Of a stretch of DNA of 64,000 bases, positions 1-18,168 are shown piece by piece. The stretch lies in NCBI RefSeq assembly GCF_047663525.1, contig NC_092612.1:653501-717500 (forward strand), written 5' to 3'. The notes under the pieces were generated by a model, which was given only the letters and a program-made list of their open reading frames with translations, was not told the DNA's origin and made no database searches. Source of the stretch: Anas platyrhynchos (lineage: Eukaryota; Chordata; Aves; Anseriformes; Anatidae). Both the position numbers and the translations under genes were made by a program. Positions within the stretch are counted from its first letter, which is position 1, and every line of letters starts with the position of its first letter.

Positions 1-216
1 GCTCCTATAAAGAGATGGAGATGAAACCCAACCCTGGAGGGTCGCGTGGCTCTGTGGGGGGGGGGAAATTGGGGTGAAAACGCAGGAAAAAGGGTAAAAT
101 AGACCCGGCTGGGCGGGGAGGGGGCAATGTGCTTGTGGGGGGTCACAATGTGCTGGAGGGGGGGGGGGGGAAGGCGAGGGAAGGGAGGCGCAGCCCTCGG
201 CCTCTCTCGGCTGGCT
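1..216. other. Flank downstream of DCAF8
   Basis: This stretch lies beyond the DCAF8 poly(A) signal. It is G-rich with runs of 8 to 12 G. I see no coding potential and no recognisable gene in it. Confidence 0.5.
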
Positions 217-222
217 TTTATT
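217..222 (-). terminator. DCAF8: DCAF8 poly(A) signal
   Basis: TTTATT on the plus strand is a canonical AATAAA on the minus strand, about 870 bases downstream of the DCAF8 stop. An AT-rich stretch lies just upstream in transcript direction (225-250). It implies a G/C-run-rich 3' UTR of roughly 0.9 kb. Confidence 0.6.
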
Positions 223-1089
223 GCGTTTTTATATAATATATATTCAAAACTTTGACAATAATTTTACCTCGATCCCGTCCCGTCCCCGCTGGGTTCCATA
301 CATATAAAATTAGGCCTCTACGCGTGGGGGGGGGGGGGGGGGGGGGGCACGGGTCGGGGGGTGGGGTGGGGAGCCCTCACCACCGCTCCCCCCAAAAAAG
401 AAAAAAAAGAACTCTAAAAGTAACAGAAAATTCAAGGACCTTCCTGCCCCCCCCCCCCGCCGACCCCCCAAACCCACCCCCCCCCCGGGCTCCGGCACTG
501 ACCTGGGAGGGGGGGGGGCAGGGGGGGGTTGTGGGGGGGCCAAAACCAAGTGAAATCACTGATATGTACAAACTAGATAAGCAACGCTCTGCAAACACCC
601 CCGGGGGGGGGGGGGAAAGGGGGGGGACACAGCCCCTTGGGGGGGGGCAGACACCGGCCAGAGCCCCCCCAGCTAGGGAAGAGCCCTGAAGAATGCAGGG
701 GGGGGGTGTGGGGAGGGGGATGGGGGCCACATCCCCCCCTCACCCCCCCCCCCCAGCAGGAAGGGGAATGGGGAGGGGGGGGCACTCCTAGGGATGGGGC
801 TGGGGGGGGGGCGCACGCTCCTGCTAGGAACTTTAATGCAAAAATCCCCCCCCACACTCCCTCCCATCACCGGGGGGGGTCCTGGGGAGGGCAGGGTGCC
901 CCCCAACCCCCCCCCCCCCCCCACGGGTGGGCTGGGGCTGCGAGGCAGAGGAGGAAGGGGCGGTGGGGGGGGGTCCTTACCATGTCAATAAAAAGCTCAA
1001 AGTGTTAGTAGGGGGGTGCCCGGAGCCCCCCCCCGCCGCCCCGGGGCTCGGGGGGGAGGTGGAAAGTGTGGGGGGGGTGAGGGGGGGGC

Positions 1090-9684
<8,595 letters not shown>

Positions 9685-10319
9685 CTCGCTGCCCCTGGAG
9701 GGAGAGGGAGGGAGCAGAAGCTGGAGCTGGGACAGGGACCAGAGCCCCCCCCCCCCCACTCGCTCGTGGCCCCTCTCCCTAAGTGAAACATCCCCGGAGG
9801 GACCCCACGCTCCTGAGGGGCTCGTGGAGCCCCAAACCCCAAAAAAAACCCAAAACCTCTCCCTCCGCGAGCCCATGGGGGGGGACGGACCTGTCCCAGA
9901 TGTGCTCCGTGTGAGTGACCCCCCCCCAAAACCCCTCTGAGACGCAAGGGGCCAGCTCCTGTCCCTGCAGCCGCAGAAACACCCCGGCACCTCGGAGCTG
10001 CTCGAGAGGGGGGGGGTTGATTTCCTCCCCCCCCCCCCCAGCCACAGGTTTTAAAACCTCTCCCCATGCTCTGAACCCCACCCCCAGCACCACCGGTGAC
10101 GCTGCCGGATGGGGAGCATCCGGGGGGGGGTCCCCACAAAGTGCCCGGGGGCAGCAGCTCCCGAGGGTGTCCCCCCCCCCCCCAAAAAACAACATGGCAA
10201 GGAGTGGCAAGGGGAATTTGGGGGCCGTCACCTCGTGGGGGGGGGGCACGGGGGGGAGCCGGAGCGGAGTCACGAGCAGCAGCAGGGCTTTTGCCAAGGG
10301 GGAGGCAAAATAAAAACAT

Positions 10320-12840
10320 TTTAGGCCGGCCGGGCTGGCTCCTGGTTCCTGGCTATTTTTAGCCCCTTTTTGGGAGAAATTCCTCGGGGAGAAGCTCCCT
10401 GGGGGCAGGCAGAGGCGCCCCGCTTCCCTGGGGGGGGATTAACCCCTGGTAATTAACACCCGGTGATTAATTAACCCCCAGTAATTAACTCCTGCTCCTC
10501 TTTAACAAGGGGGCCCCCAGCAGGCGGGTCCTGCCCCCCCCCCGGGGGGGTTTCCCCTCCCGCATGCAGGGCTTGGACTTGGTTCACAGCGGTGATTGCC
10601 CCCCCCCCCCCCAATTACCCTAATTACTCATTAACGCTGCTGAGAGGGACAAGGAAATCCCCTGGAGGGGGGAGGAATCAGTCGGCCCCGGGGGGGTCGG
10701 GCCCTAAAAATCCCCCCCTCGGTGCACAAAAAACCTCGGGGGGGGGGACCGGGACGGCTCCTCGGGGTGAAGGACTCGGGGGGGGGGGGGGGCTCCTCGG
10801 GGGGGCAATCCTGGAATCCTGGGGGGGGGGAATCCGGGGGGGGAGGTTCTGAAGTGGGGGGGGAATCCTTGGGGGGGCTCCTCGGGGACCGCCCCCCCCC
10901 CCTCCCGGGGCATTTCCCGGCCCCGTGTCTCCCCCCCCGGCTCCCCACGGGATCTGCCGGCACCGGGGGGGTGCCACGGGGGGGGGGGCTGCAGGGCGGT
11001 GTCTAACGGGGCCAAACTGGGGTTAACTGGGTCTTACTGGGTTAAACTGGGCCTTACTGGGTCCCTGGGGCATTCCCCGGGCGTTTGCAGCCGCCCCAGC
11101 CCCAAAAAACCCCCAGCTCCGTGGCATCTGGGCTCCCCAGGACCCCGGGGGGGGGGTTTTGGTCCAACCGGGACCCCCCCGGCCCCATTCCCACCCCCCT
11201 GGACCCCCCCAGACCCCCCCGGTGCCGGGATTGCCGCCGGTTCCCCCCCCCCCCGGCACCGCGCGGGCTCCTCGGAGCCGCTTCTATTTAAGGAAAGTTC
11301 CCTCAGCGGGACGGGGGGGGGCGGGGGGGGAGCTCCGGGAGCCCCCCCCCCAGCATCCCGAGCTTCATCCCCCCCCCCCCAAATGATTCCAGCAGGGGGG
11401 GCTCTGCCTCGTTACGGGGTCACCGGGCTCGTTAGGGGGGCACTCATTAAGCAACCCCCCCCCGTGACTCCAGGGAGATCCCCGATCCCTATTCCCCCCC
11501 CCAATTAATTCCTCCCCCAATAAATTTCTCTCCCCCCCCTCTTAATTTCTCCCCCCCTCCTCATTAACTCCCCCCCTTAATTAACAGACCCCCTCTCTGG
11601 GGTCTCTGCATCCCCCCCAGCCCCTCTGTGCCCCCCCATTCCCAGGTTCTTCACGGGGGGGGGGGGTCCCGAGGGGCTTTTTTTGGCAATAAAATCACAG
11701 GACAGCGAGGACCTCCCCTAATTAACACGGTTAATTACGGTTAATGAGGCCCCGCAGCCCCCAGCCCGCCCCTTTCCAGAGACTGCAGCTCCTCGGGGGG
11801 GGGGTGGTGTGTGTGTCCCGGTTTGGGACAGCGGTGCCACGGGGGGGTGGGGGGGGGGACACCGGGGACCGTCCTGGAAGGGGGGGGAGGCCCAGGGGTG
11901 ACACGGGGCAGGGTGGGGGCGCTTGGGACCCCCCCCCGGTGACCCCCCCCCACCCCCCAGAGGAATGACAACAGCCTGGGGGCTGCAAGGAGTGGGGGGG
12001 GAGGGGGAGGGGGACGGGACCCCCCCGCGCCCCCTCCTAAGGACCGGAGGGGATTTTGGGGCAACGGGAACAGGTCCTGAGAGTAAAATTACCCCCCCCC
12101 GGTCCTGGGTGTGGGGGGGAAATCACCCCCCCCGGCGCTCCCTGTCACACACAGTGTCCCCACAGGGGTCTTAGGGACCCCCCCCAGAGGAACAACCGCC
12201 CCCTAAAGTCCCCCCCCAAGATGTGAAACCCCCCCCCCAGGAGCAGCAGGACCCCCCCGCCCCCCACCCGGCAGGTCCTTGGGAGCAGCACAAACACCCC
12301 CAGGAGACCCCCCCAGTGCCCCCCCCAGCAGCACCTGAAGGCAGCGGGGACCCCCCCCGAAGGCTCAACGACCCCCGAGGGTCACCGGGACCCCCCCGGG
12401 ACTCCAGGACCCCCCCAAAACATCCCGGGGGCGCCCCCCCCGAGAGGCAGCGGCCCCCGGGTCCCCCCCGGGACCAGCAGGGCCCTCCCCGGACCACCGA
12501 GGCCCCCCCGGGACCACCGGGGGCCCCCCCAAACGCTTCCCGGCACCCCCGGGCCCCCCCCGTTATGAACGGGACCCCCCCAAACACATCCCCAGCCCCC
12601 CCCCGGGCCCAACCGGCCCCCCCGTGCCCCCCCTTGGGCCGATAACGGCACGGCGGGACCGGGCCCCCCCCACCCCCCTCAAGGCCCCGGGGCGCCGGGA
12701 GGAGGCCTCGGGGCCCCCGGTAACGGCGGGGGGGGGTGCGGGGGGGGACAAGGCCGCCGCCACCGGGGCCTGGCCGGGCCCGGGAGGGGGAGGAGGGAGA
12801 CCCCGGCCCCCCCGGGGGTCCCTCCCCGCCCGGGGGTCCC
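10320..12840 (-). other. DCAF8: DCAF8 5' UTR intron
   Basis: About 3 kb between the first coding exon and the presumed promoter is intronic. It holds long G and C runs and several islands of TTAATTA-type sequence (10436-10498, 10610-10640, 11500-11590, 11718-11745). Apparent long reading frames on both strands are poly-Pro/Gly artefacts. Confidence 0.55.
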
Positions 12841-12845
12841 GCACC

Positions 12846-12990
12846 GACCCGACTGCCGCCGCCGCCGCCGTTCAGGCGCTGCCCCCGCGGCCCCCGGCCC
12901 GCAGCGCCATCTTGGAGCGCCGCCTCCGCGGGTCGCTTTACGGCGCCGCGCCGCGCTTTACGGCAACGGCCCGCCGCGCGACAGCACGGC
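12846..12990 (-). promoter_or_regulatory. DCAF8: DCAF8 CpG promoter and presumed UTR exon
   Basis: A CpG-dense block. GCCATCTTG at 12906-12914 reads CAAGATGGC in the direction of DCAF8, the YY1 core seen just inside many housekeeping start sites. A possible splice donor (GTGCGG on the minus strand) sits near 12845, so a short untranslated first exon of about 60-90 bases is likely. The start site itself is inferred. Confidence 0.5.
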
Positions 12991-13093
12991 CCCGCCCCCC
13001 TGCTGGCGTCGCCGTGGCAACGGAGGCCCCGCTCCGCCCCCTCCCCCTGCCGGGCCCCTCCACGTGACGGCGGCGTCCTCACGTGACCCCCGT

Positions 13094-13480
13094 GTTTGTG
13101 TAGGGTCGCTCAATGTTTGTGTAGGGTCGCCCCTGTTTCTCCCCATATTATTGTAGGGTCGCCCTTGTCCCTCCCCCCCATATTATTGTAGGGTCGCCCC
13201 TGTTCCCCCCCCGGCCCCCCCCATGTTATTGTAGGGTCGCCCAAAGTTATTGTAGGGTTGCCCCCAGTCCCCCCCCCCCCCATATTATTGTAGGGTCACC
13301 CAATGTTATTGTAGGGTCACCCTCATCCCTCCCTCCCTCCCCCCCCGTGTTCTTGTAGGGTCTCCTCAGTCCTTTCCCACCCCATGTTATTGTAGGGTCG
13401 CCCCAGTCCCCCCCCACCTCCATATTATTATAGGGTCCCCCCCTGTTATTGTAGGGTCCCCCCCATCCCTATAGGGTCCC
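13094..13480. repeat. TAGGGTC-centred minisatellite, about 13 copies
   Basis: The core TTATTGTAGGGTCGCCC recurs about 13 times between the DCAF8 promoter and the PEX19 3' end. Spacing is irregular (about 20-45 bases), filled with C-rich spacer. The TAGGGTC heart is kept in every copy while the flanks drift. The core is AT-containing in a GC-saturated region, so it stands out. No function is assigned. Confidence 0.85.
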
Positions 13481-13532
13481 CCGCCCCCCCGTGCCTCAGT
13501 TTCCCCCTCGGGACCTGCCGCAGTTCCAACGC

Positions 13533-13538
13533 TTTATT
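13533..13538 (-). terminator. PEX19: PEX19 poly(A) signal
   Basis: AATAAA on the minus strand, 281 bases downstream of the PEX19 stop codon. The TAGGGTC array begins about 50 bases farther on, so it lies just past the probable cleavage site. Confidence 0.65.
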
Positions 13539-13818
13539 GGGGCCCCCCAGCACTCGGGGGGGTGTCCCCAGGCGGGTGGGGGGTGTCCCCACATGGGGGG
13601 GTGACACGAGCGTCCCCAGGGCCATGCAGCCCCCCCCGTGCACCCCCAAAGTGACGGCCACCCCCCCCCGTCCCCATCCCATGGGGACACCGCGGGTCCA
13701 GCGCCGCTCCTCGTCCCACGCGGCCTCGTCCTCTGTCCTCGTTAGGGCGTTAATTAGAGCCTAATGACCGGGGGGGGGGGGGATGTCCCCATCCGGGGGG
13801 GCCGTCCCGGTGTCCCCG

Positions 13819-16800
13819 TCACATCAGCCGGCACTGCTCCCCCCCCCCCTCGGGCAGGCTCAGCCCCTCCAGGTCCAGGTTGAGGCCGGGGGGCTGCGGG
13901 GACAACGGGGACATTTTGGGGGCCGGCCCCGCGCCCCCCAGGCCACCCGGGGTGTGGGGGGGGTGTCCCCGAGTGTCACCGGCCCCGTGGGGACCCCAAA
14001 GTGACAGGGGGGTGAGGGCGGGGGGGGGCACTCACCGCGTCCCCAGCCAGCTCCTTGGGGGGGTGACCCAGCTCCTGCAGCTGGGGACAGAAGGGGGGGG
14101 TCCTGGGGGCAGCCCCGAGGTGGCCCCGGGGGGTCCCCAGGGGGTTCCCAAGCTGCCCCCAGGGTGTCCCCATGTCCCTGTGTCCCCCTGTCCCCCCGGG
14201 CGTGCCCATGTCCCCAGGGTGCCCCTATGCCCCCAGGGTGCCCCCAGGGTGTCCCCAGGCTGTCCCTGTGGTGCCCCCACATCCCCATGTCCCTGGGGTG
14301 TCCCCATGTCCCCAGGGTGTCCCCATGTCCCCACACCCCCAGGGTGCCCCCAGGGTGTCCCCACATTGTCCCCATATCCCCAGGGTGTTCCCAGGGGGTC
14401 CTTGTGTCCCCAGGGGATCTTCAGGGTGTCCCCATGTCCCTGTGTCCCCACACCTCCAGACTGTCTCCATGGTGCCCCCACGCCCCCAGGCTGTCCCCAC
14501 CGTCCCCCCAGTGTCCCCCCCGTGCCCCCCCCACCTGCTGCATGAGCTCCAGCACGGCCTCGAATCGCTCCCTCCTGGCCCCCGCGCCCTCCTCGCTGCC
14601 CTCGGCCTCCAGGTGCCGGCAGATCCGCGCCATCACCCCCAGCTGCGCCCGGTACCGCTCGTACTGCGCCGCCGGCAGCACCGCCCGCTGCTCCCGCAGC
14701 CACTCCGGGTACTGGGGAGGGGGTCACAGGGGTCGGGGGGGGGGGTCCCAAGGGTCCCGGGGGGGGTCACCAGGTGGTCACAAGGGTCACGGGGGGGGGT
14801 CCCGGGGGGGTCTGCACCATCACCCCCAGCTGTGCCCGGTGCCACTCATACTGCACCACCCACTGCTCCCGCAGCCACTCGGGGTACTGGGGAGGGGGCC
14901 ACAGGGGTCAGGGGGGGGTCCCAAGGGTCACAGGGGGGGGTCCCAAGGGCCATGGGGGGGTCCCGGGGGGTCCGTGCCATCACCCCCAGCTGCACCCAGT
15001 GCTGCCGGCAGCACTGCCCGCTGCTGCTGCAGCCACTCAGGGTACTGGGGAGGGGGCCACGGGGGTCAGGGGGGGGTCCCAAGGGTCACAGGGGGGGTCA
15101 CCGGGTGGTCACAAGGGTCCCGGGGGGGGTCCTGGGGGGGTCTGCACCATCACCCCCAGCTGTGCCCAGTGCCGCTGGCAGAGCCACCCTCTGCTCCCGC
15201 AGCCACTCGGGGTACTGGGGAGGGGGTCACCGGGGTCACGGGGGGGGTCCCAAGGGTCCCGTGGGGGGGTCACCATCCCCCTGCGCCCCCCCCTCACCTT
15301 CTCGGTGATCTCCTTGAGGGAGGGGTACAGCACCTCCTTGGACAGCAGGTGCTGCAGCAGGCTCTGCATGACGGGCAGCACGCCGCCCTCCCCGCCGCCC
15401 TCCTCCAGCCCCAGCCCCTCCAGCGCCTTCGCCAGCTCCTCGTCCGAGGCCGCCGAGCCCTGCGGGATGGGGGGGGGGGTCACGGTCATATCGGGGTACC
15501 CCCCAGCACCCCGATGTTGTCCCCGTGCCCCCCCCCCTGCCCCGGTACCTGCAGGTCGGTGGCGTTTTTGGCCAGCCCGCTCAGCGTCTCCTTCAGGCAC
15601 GAGGTGAATTCCTGCTGCGACGCCGCGTCCCCGCCTGCGGGGCCACCAGGGGATGGATCGGGGGGGGTTGCACACCCCAAATCCACCCTAAATCCCCCTG
15701 CCCTAAATCCCTAAATCCCTGAGACCCCCAGGACGAAGCCCAGGCCCCCACGGGCCCCCCCCAGGTCCCCACCTTGCGCCACCGCTGCTCTGGCGCAAGC
15801 GGGGCCGCTCGGGGCGCGCAGCACCCTATGGAGCAATTCGGGTTTAATTAGGGCAGCTTCGTTAAGCCCTCAGCGGGGGGCTGGCCCCGGGCACGAGGAC
15901 AGCGTGGGGACAGCCTGGGGACAGCGAGGGGACAGCGTGGGGACAGCGAGGGGACGGCCACCGTGCCCCCCAGCTCCCCTGTGCGCCCCCAGGGCTCGCA
16001 GCGGGGGATTTGGGGCCGGCAAATCCCAAATTTTGGAGGTGATGCTGGGGCTGGGGGGGGGGCTAGGCCGGGCCCCCCCACTCACCCACTCTCCCCGCCG
16101 CCTCCGAGAGCTTCTGGAACTGCTCCACCAGGTGCGGCTCCTCCTCGGCCAGCTCCCTCATGGCCTTCTCGAACTCGGCCGTGGCCTGCGAGGCCAGCTC
16201 GCCCTCAAACAGCTCCTGGAAGAACTTCTCCTGCGAGGCGAACAGCGAGTCCTGGGGGGGCACACGGGGGGGTTTCGGGGGGGTTATGTTTTTTTTTGGG
16301 GGGGGGTTACAGGGTTTTTGGGGGGTCCCAAGGGAGGAGCCCCCCCCCCCCAACCCGTTGCACCTTGGCGGTGGCGCTGGGGGATTTCTCGGTGCTGCCG
16401 GGGGTCCCCGGGGCAGGCGGTGGTGGCGGGGGGGGGGCGGCGGGCCTGGCTTTATCGAAGTCATCGAGGGCGCCTGGGGGGGGGCGAGGGGGTGTGGGGT
16501 GAGGGGGTGCCCCCCCAAACCCCTCCTTGCACCCCTTGACCCCCCACAGGGTGCTCAGCCCCTGTTCCCCAAAGCCCCCCCCCGCCCCCTTGTTACCCCC
16601 CAGGACCCGCCGCACCCCCCCCCCCCTGCACCCCAAACCCCCCCTCAGCCCCCCCAGGAGCCTCCCACCCCTAAAGGAGCCCCAAAACACCCCCAGACCC
16701 CGCTGCACCCCCATGACCTCCACCCCCCCCGACCCCAATCCACCAGAGCAGCCCCCCCCCAGCCCCCAGCCCCCCAATAACCCCTGCCCCCCCCTGTACC

Positions 16801-17202
16801 CCATAACCCCCCCGGTGCCCCCCAGCCCCCCCTGTTACCTCCACCCCCCCAGGCCCCCCCCGTTGCCCCCCAGCTCCCCAATAACCCCCACCCCCCCGAT
16901 ACCCCGGTGTTCCCCCGGTACCCCCAGCCCCCCGGTGCTCCCCCCCAGTCCCCTATTGCCCCCCACCCCCCCGGAGCCCCCCGTTTCCCCCCAGCCCCTC
17001 CCGGTACCCCAAAACCCCCCCGGTTCCCCGGTGCCCCCCAGCCCCCCCGGACCCCCGGTGCCCCCCCCAGCCCCATATTGCCCCCCAGCCCCCCCCCACT
17101 CCCCCATTGCCCCCCCAGCCCCCCCGGTGCCCCCCCCTCACTCTCCAGCAGCTCCTCCAGCTCCCGGTCGGGGTCCGGCTCCTGCCCCGGCTCCGCCGCC
17201 AT
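13819..17202 (-). CDS. PEX19: PEX19, peroxisomal membrane-protein chaperone and import receptor
   Basis: Eight coding exons: 13819-13893, 14036-14080, 14535-14711, 15298-15459, 15549-15634, 16086-16251, 16364-16473, 17142-17202. Their sum is 882 bases, or 293 residues (human 299). The N-terminus MAAEPGQEPDPDRELEELL carries the PEX3-binding helix. The middle has the conserved LFASQEKFFQELFEGELASQ and SQQEFTSCLKETLSGLAKNA segments, and the C-terminal half is the helical cargo-binding domain. The last four residues, CRLM, form a CAAX farnesylation box (human CLIM). From the family, it binds newly made peroxisomal membrane proteins in the cytosol and docks on PEX3. The start ATG overlaps a YY1-like element. 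The intron between exons 14535-14711 and 15298-15459 carries partial duplicates of the former. Confidence 0.96.
14160..14500. repeat. GTGTCCCCATGTCCCC minisatellite in PEX19 intron
   Basis: An imperfect array of short units built on GTGTCCCCA/TGTCCCC and CCCCCAGGG fills the intron between PEX19 exons 14036-14080 and 14535-14711. The sense strand of the gene is the G-rich one. Confidence 0.8.
14620..15275 (-). repeat. PEX19: Tandem partial duplication of a PEX19 exon plus intron
   Basis: A unit of about 165 bases contains the first ~90 bases of exon 14535-14711 (coding YPEWLREQ...) with its acceptor, plus adjoining G-rich intron. It is repeated three more times upstream in the intron, with exon-like parts at about 14815-14891, 14975-15050 and 15145-15220. 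Each copy keeps the CCCCAG/TAC acceptor and the YPEWL reading. Copies diverge by several substitutions, and none keeps the second half of the exon or its donor. They are probably non-functional exon fragments rather than extra coding exons. Confidence 0.85.
16474..17141 (-). other. PEX19: PEX19 first intron, extreme C-run sequence
   Basis: About 670 bases, almost wholly CCCCC(C)A/T units on the plus strand, so the sense strand is G-run rich and could form G-quadruplexes. Long apparent proline-rich plus-strand frames here are compositional artefacts. Confidence 0.7.
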
Positions 17203-17345
17203 CTTCCCCCGCTCCGCCGGGAGGCGGGGCCAGCAAGCCCCGCCCACCTGGCCCCGCCCCTCCCATAGCCCCGCCCCCTTTAACCCCGCCCCTATGCATA
17301 AGCCCCGCCCCCCTCATTAAGCCCCTCCCCTCCACCCCCAGGGCT
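17203..17345 (-). promoter_or_regulatory. PEX19: PEX19 promoter with serial GC boxes
   Basis: At least five CCCCGCCC-type Sp/KLF boxes at about 20-base spacing lie just upstream of the PEX19 start. They are separated by short AT words such as CCCATAG, TTTAA and ATGCATAAG. No TATA box is seen. The style resembles the block upstream of PPOX. Confidence 0.55.
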
Positions 17346-17589
17346 CGGTGCTGCCGCCTGGCGGCCGCGCTGGGAACTGCAGCCTGGGGCGGGGGCACCG
17401 GGAGGGAACCGGAGGGGACCGGGGGGTAACGGGGGGGGGATGGGGGGGTGGGGGGTGACCGGGGCCGAGACCCCCGTACCGGAGCCGGGAGAGCCCAGCC
17501 CCCACCCTCTGCAGGGTGTCCCCTCACTGCGCTGCTGGGCTCTGTCACCCCGCAGTGACCCCGGGGTGCGCGGTGATGGGGTGGTGGCA

Positions 17590-17597
17590 GCTCTGGT

Positions 17598-17628
<31 letters not shown>

Positions 17629-18010
17629 CATTCCCTCCCCTATCCCCGTCCCCATCCTCACCAGTCCCCATCCCTGTCCCCGTCCCCACCCCTGGCCTCG
17701 TCCCCATCGTCCCCACCATCCCTATCCCCCTCCCTGTCTGTGCCCCATCCTCACTCCCATCCACGTCCCCAATTCCCATCCCTGTCATTAAAATCCCCAT
17801 CCCTGTCCCCATTCCCTTCCCCATCCCCGTCCCCGTCCCCATCCCCATTCCCACCCCCTGTCCCCGTTCCCACCTCCGTCCCCATCCTCGCCACCATCCC
17901 CCCCCAATCCCCATCCCCACCCCATCCCCACCCCATTCCCACCCCATCCCTGTCCCTGTCCCCACTCCCTGTCCCCATTCCCTGTCCCCATTCCCATCCC
18001 TCCCTGTCCC
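17590..18010. repeat. CCCTGTCCCCATCC polypyrimidine microsatellite
   Basis: About 400 bases of CCC(A/T)(T/G)(T/C)CCC hexamer-like repeat between the PEX19 promoter and the FCRL first exon. One strand is almost pure pyrimidine. No gene is seen between about 17350 and 18168. Confidence 0.85.
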
Positions 18011-18168
18011 CAGACGCCGCCACCCGCTCGCAGCCCTGGGCGATGCCACCTCCGGGGGGGTTGGGGGGGGGGGGGGGGAAGGATTGTCACTTCCTTCCCC
18101 TTATCTCCAACAGAGTCATGCAAAGGGGGTGTCACTGCCACTGCCACCGCCGCTGCCCGTGCAAGGGG

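Noticed and set aside
13094-13480. CRISPR-like array (regular repeats with spacers)
   Set aside because: The spacers are C-rich and uneven, the repeats are imperfect, and the context is a vertebrate intergenic region. It is a minisatellite.
14810-15230. Additional PEX19 coding exons in the duplicated units
   Set aside because: The copies lack the second half of the exon and its donor, carry several substitutions, and are not needed, since the eight-exon model already gives 293 residues in frame.
16527-17429. Proline-rich 300-codon plus-strand frame
   Set aside because: It is antisense to PEX19 intron 1 and exon 1. It is pure C-run translation with no conserved residues.
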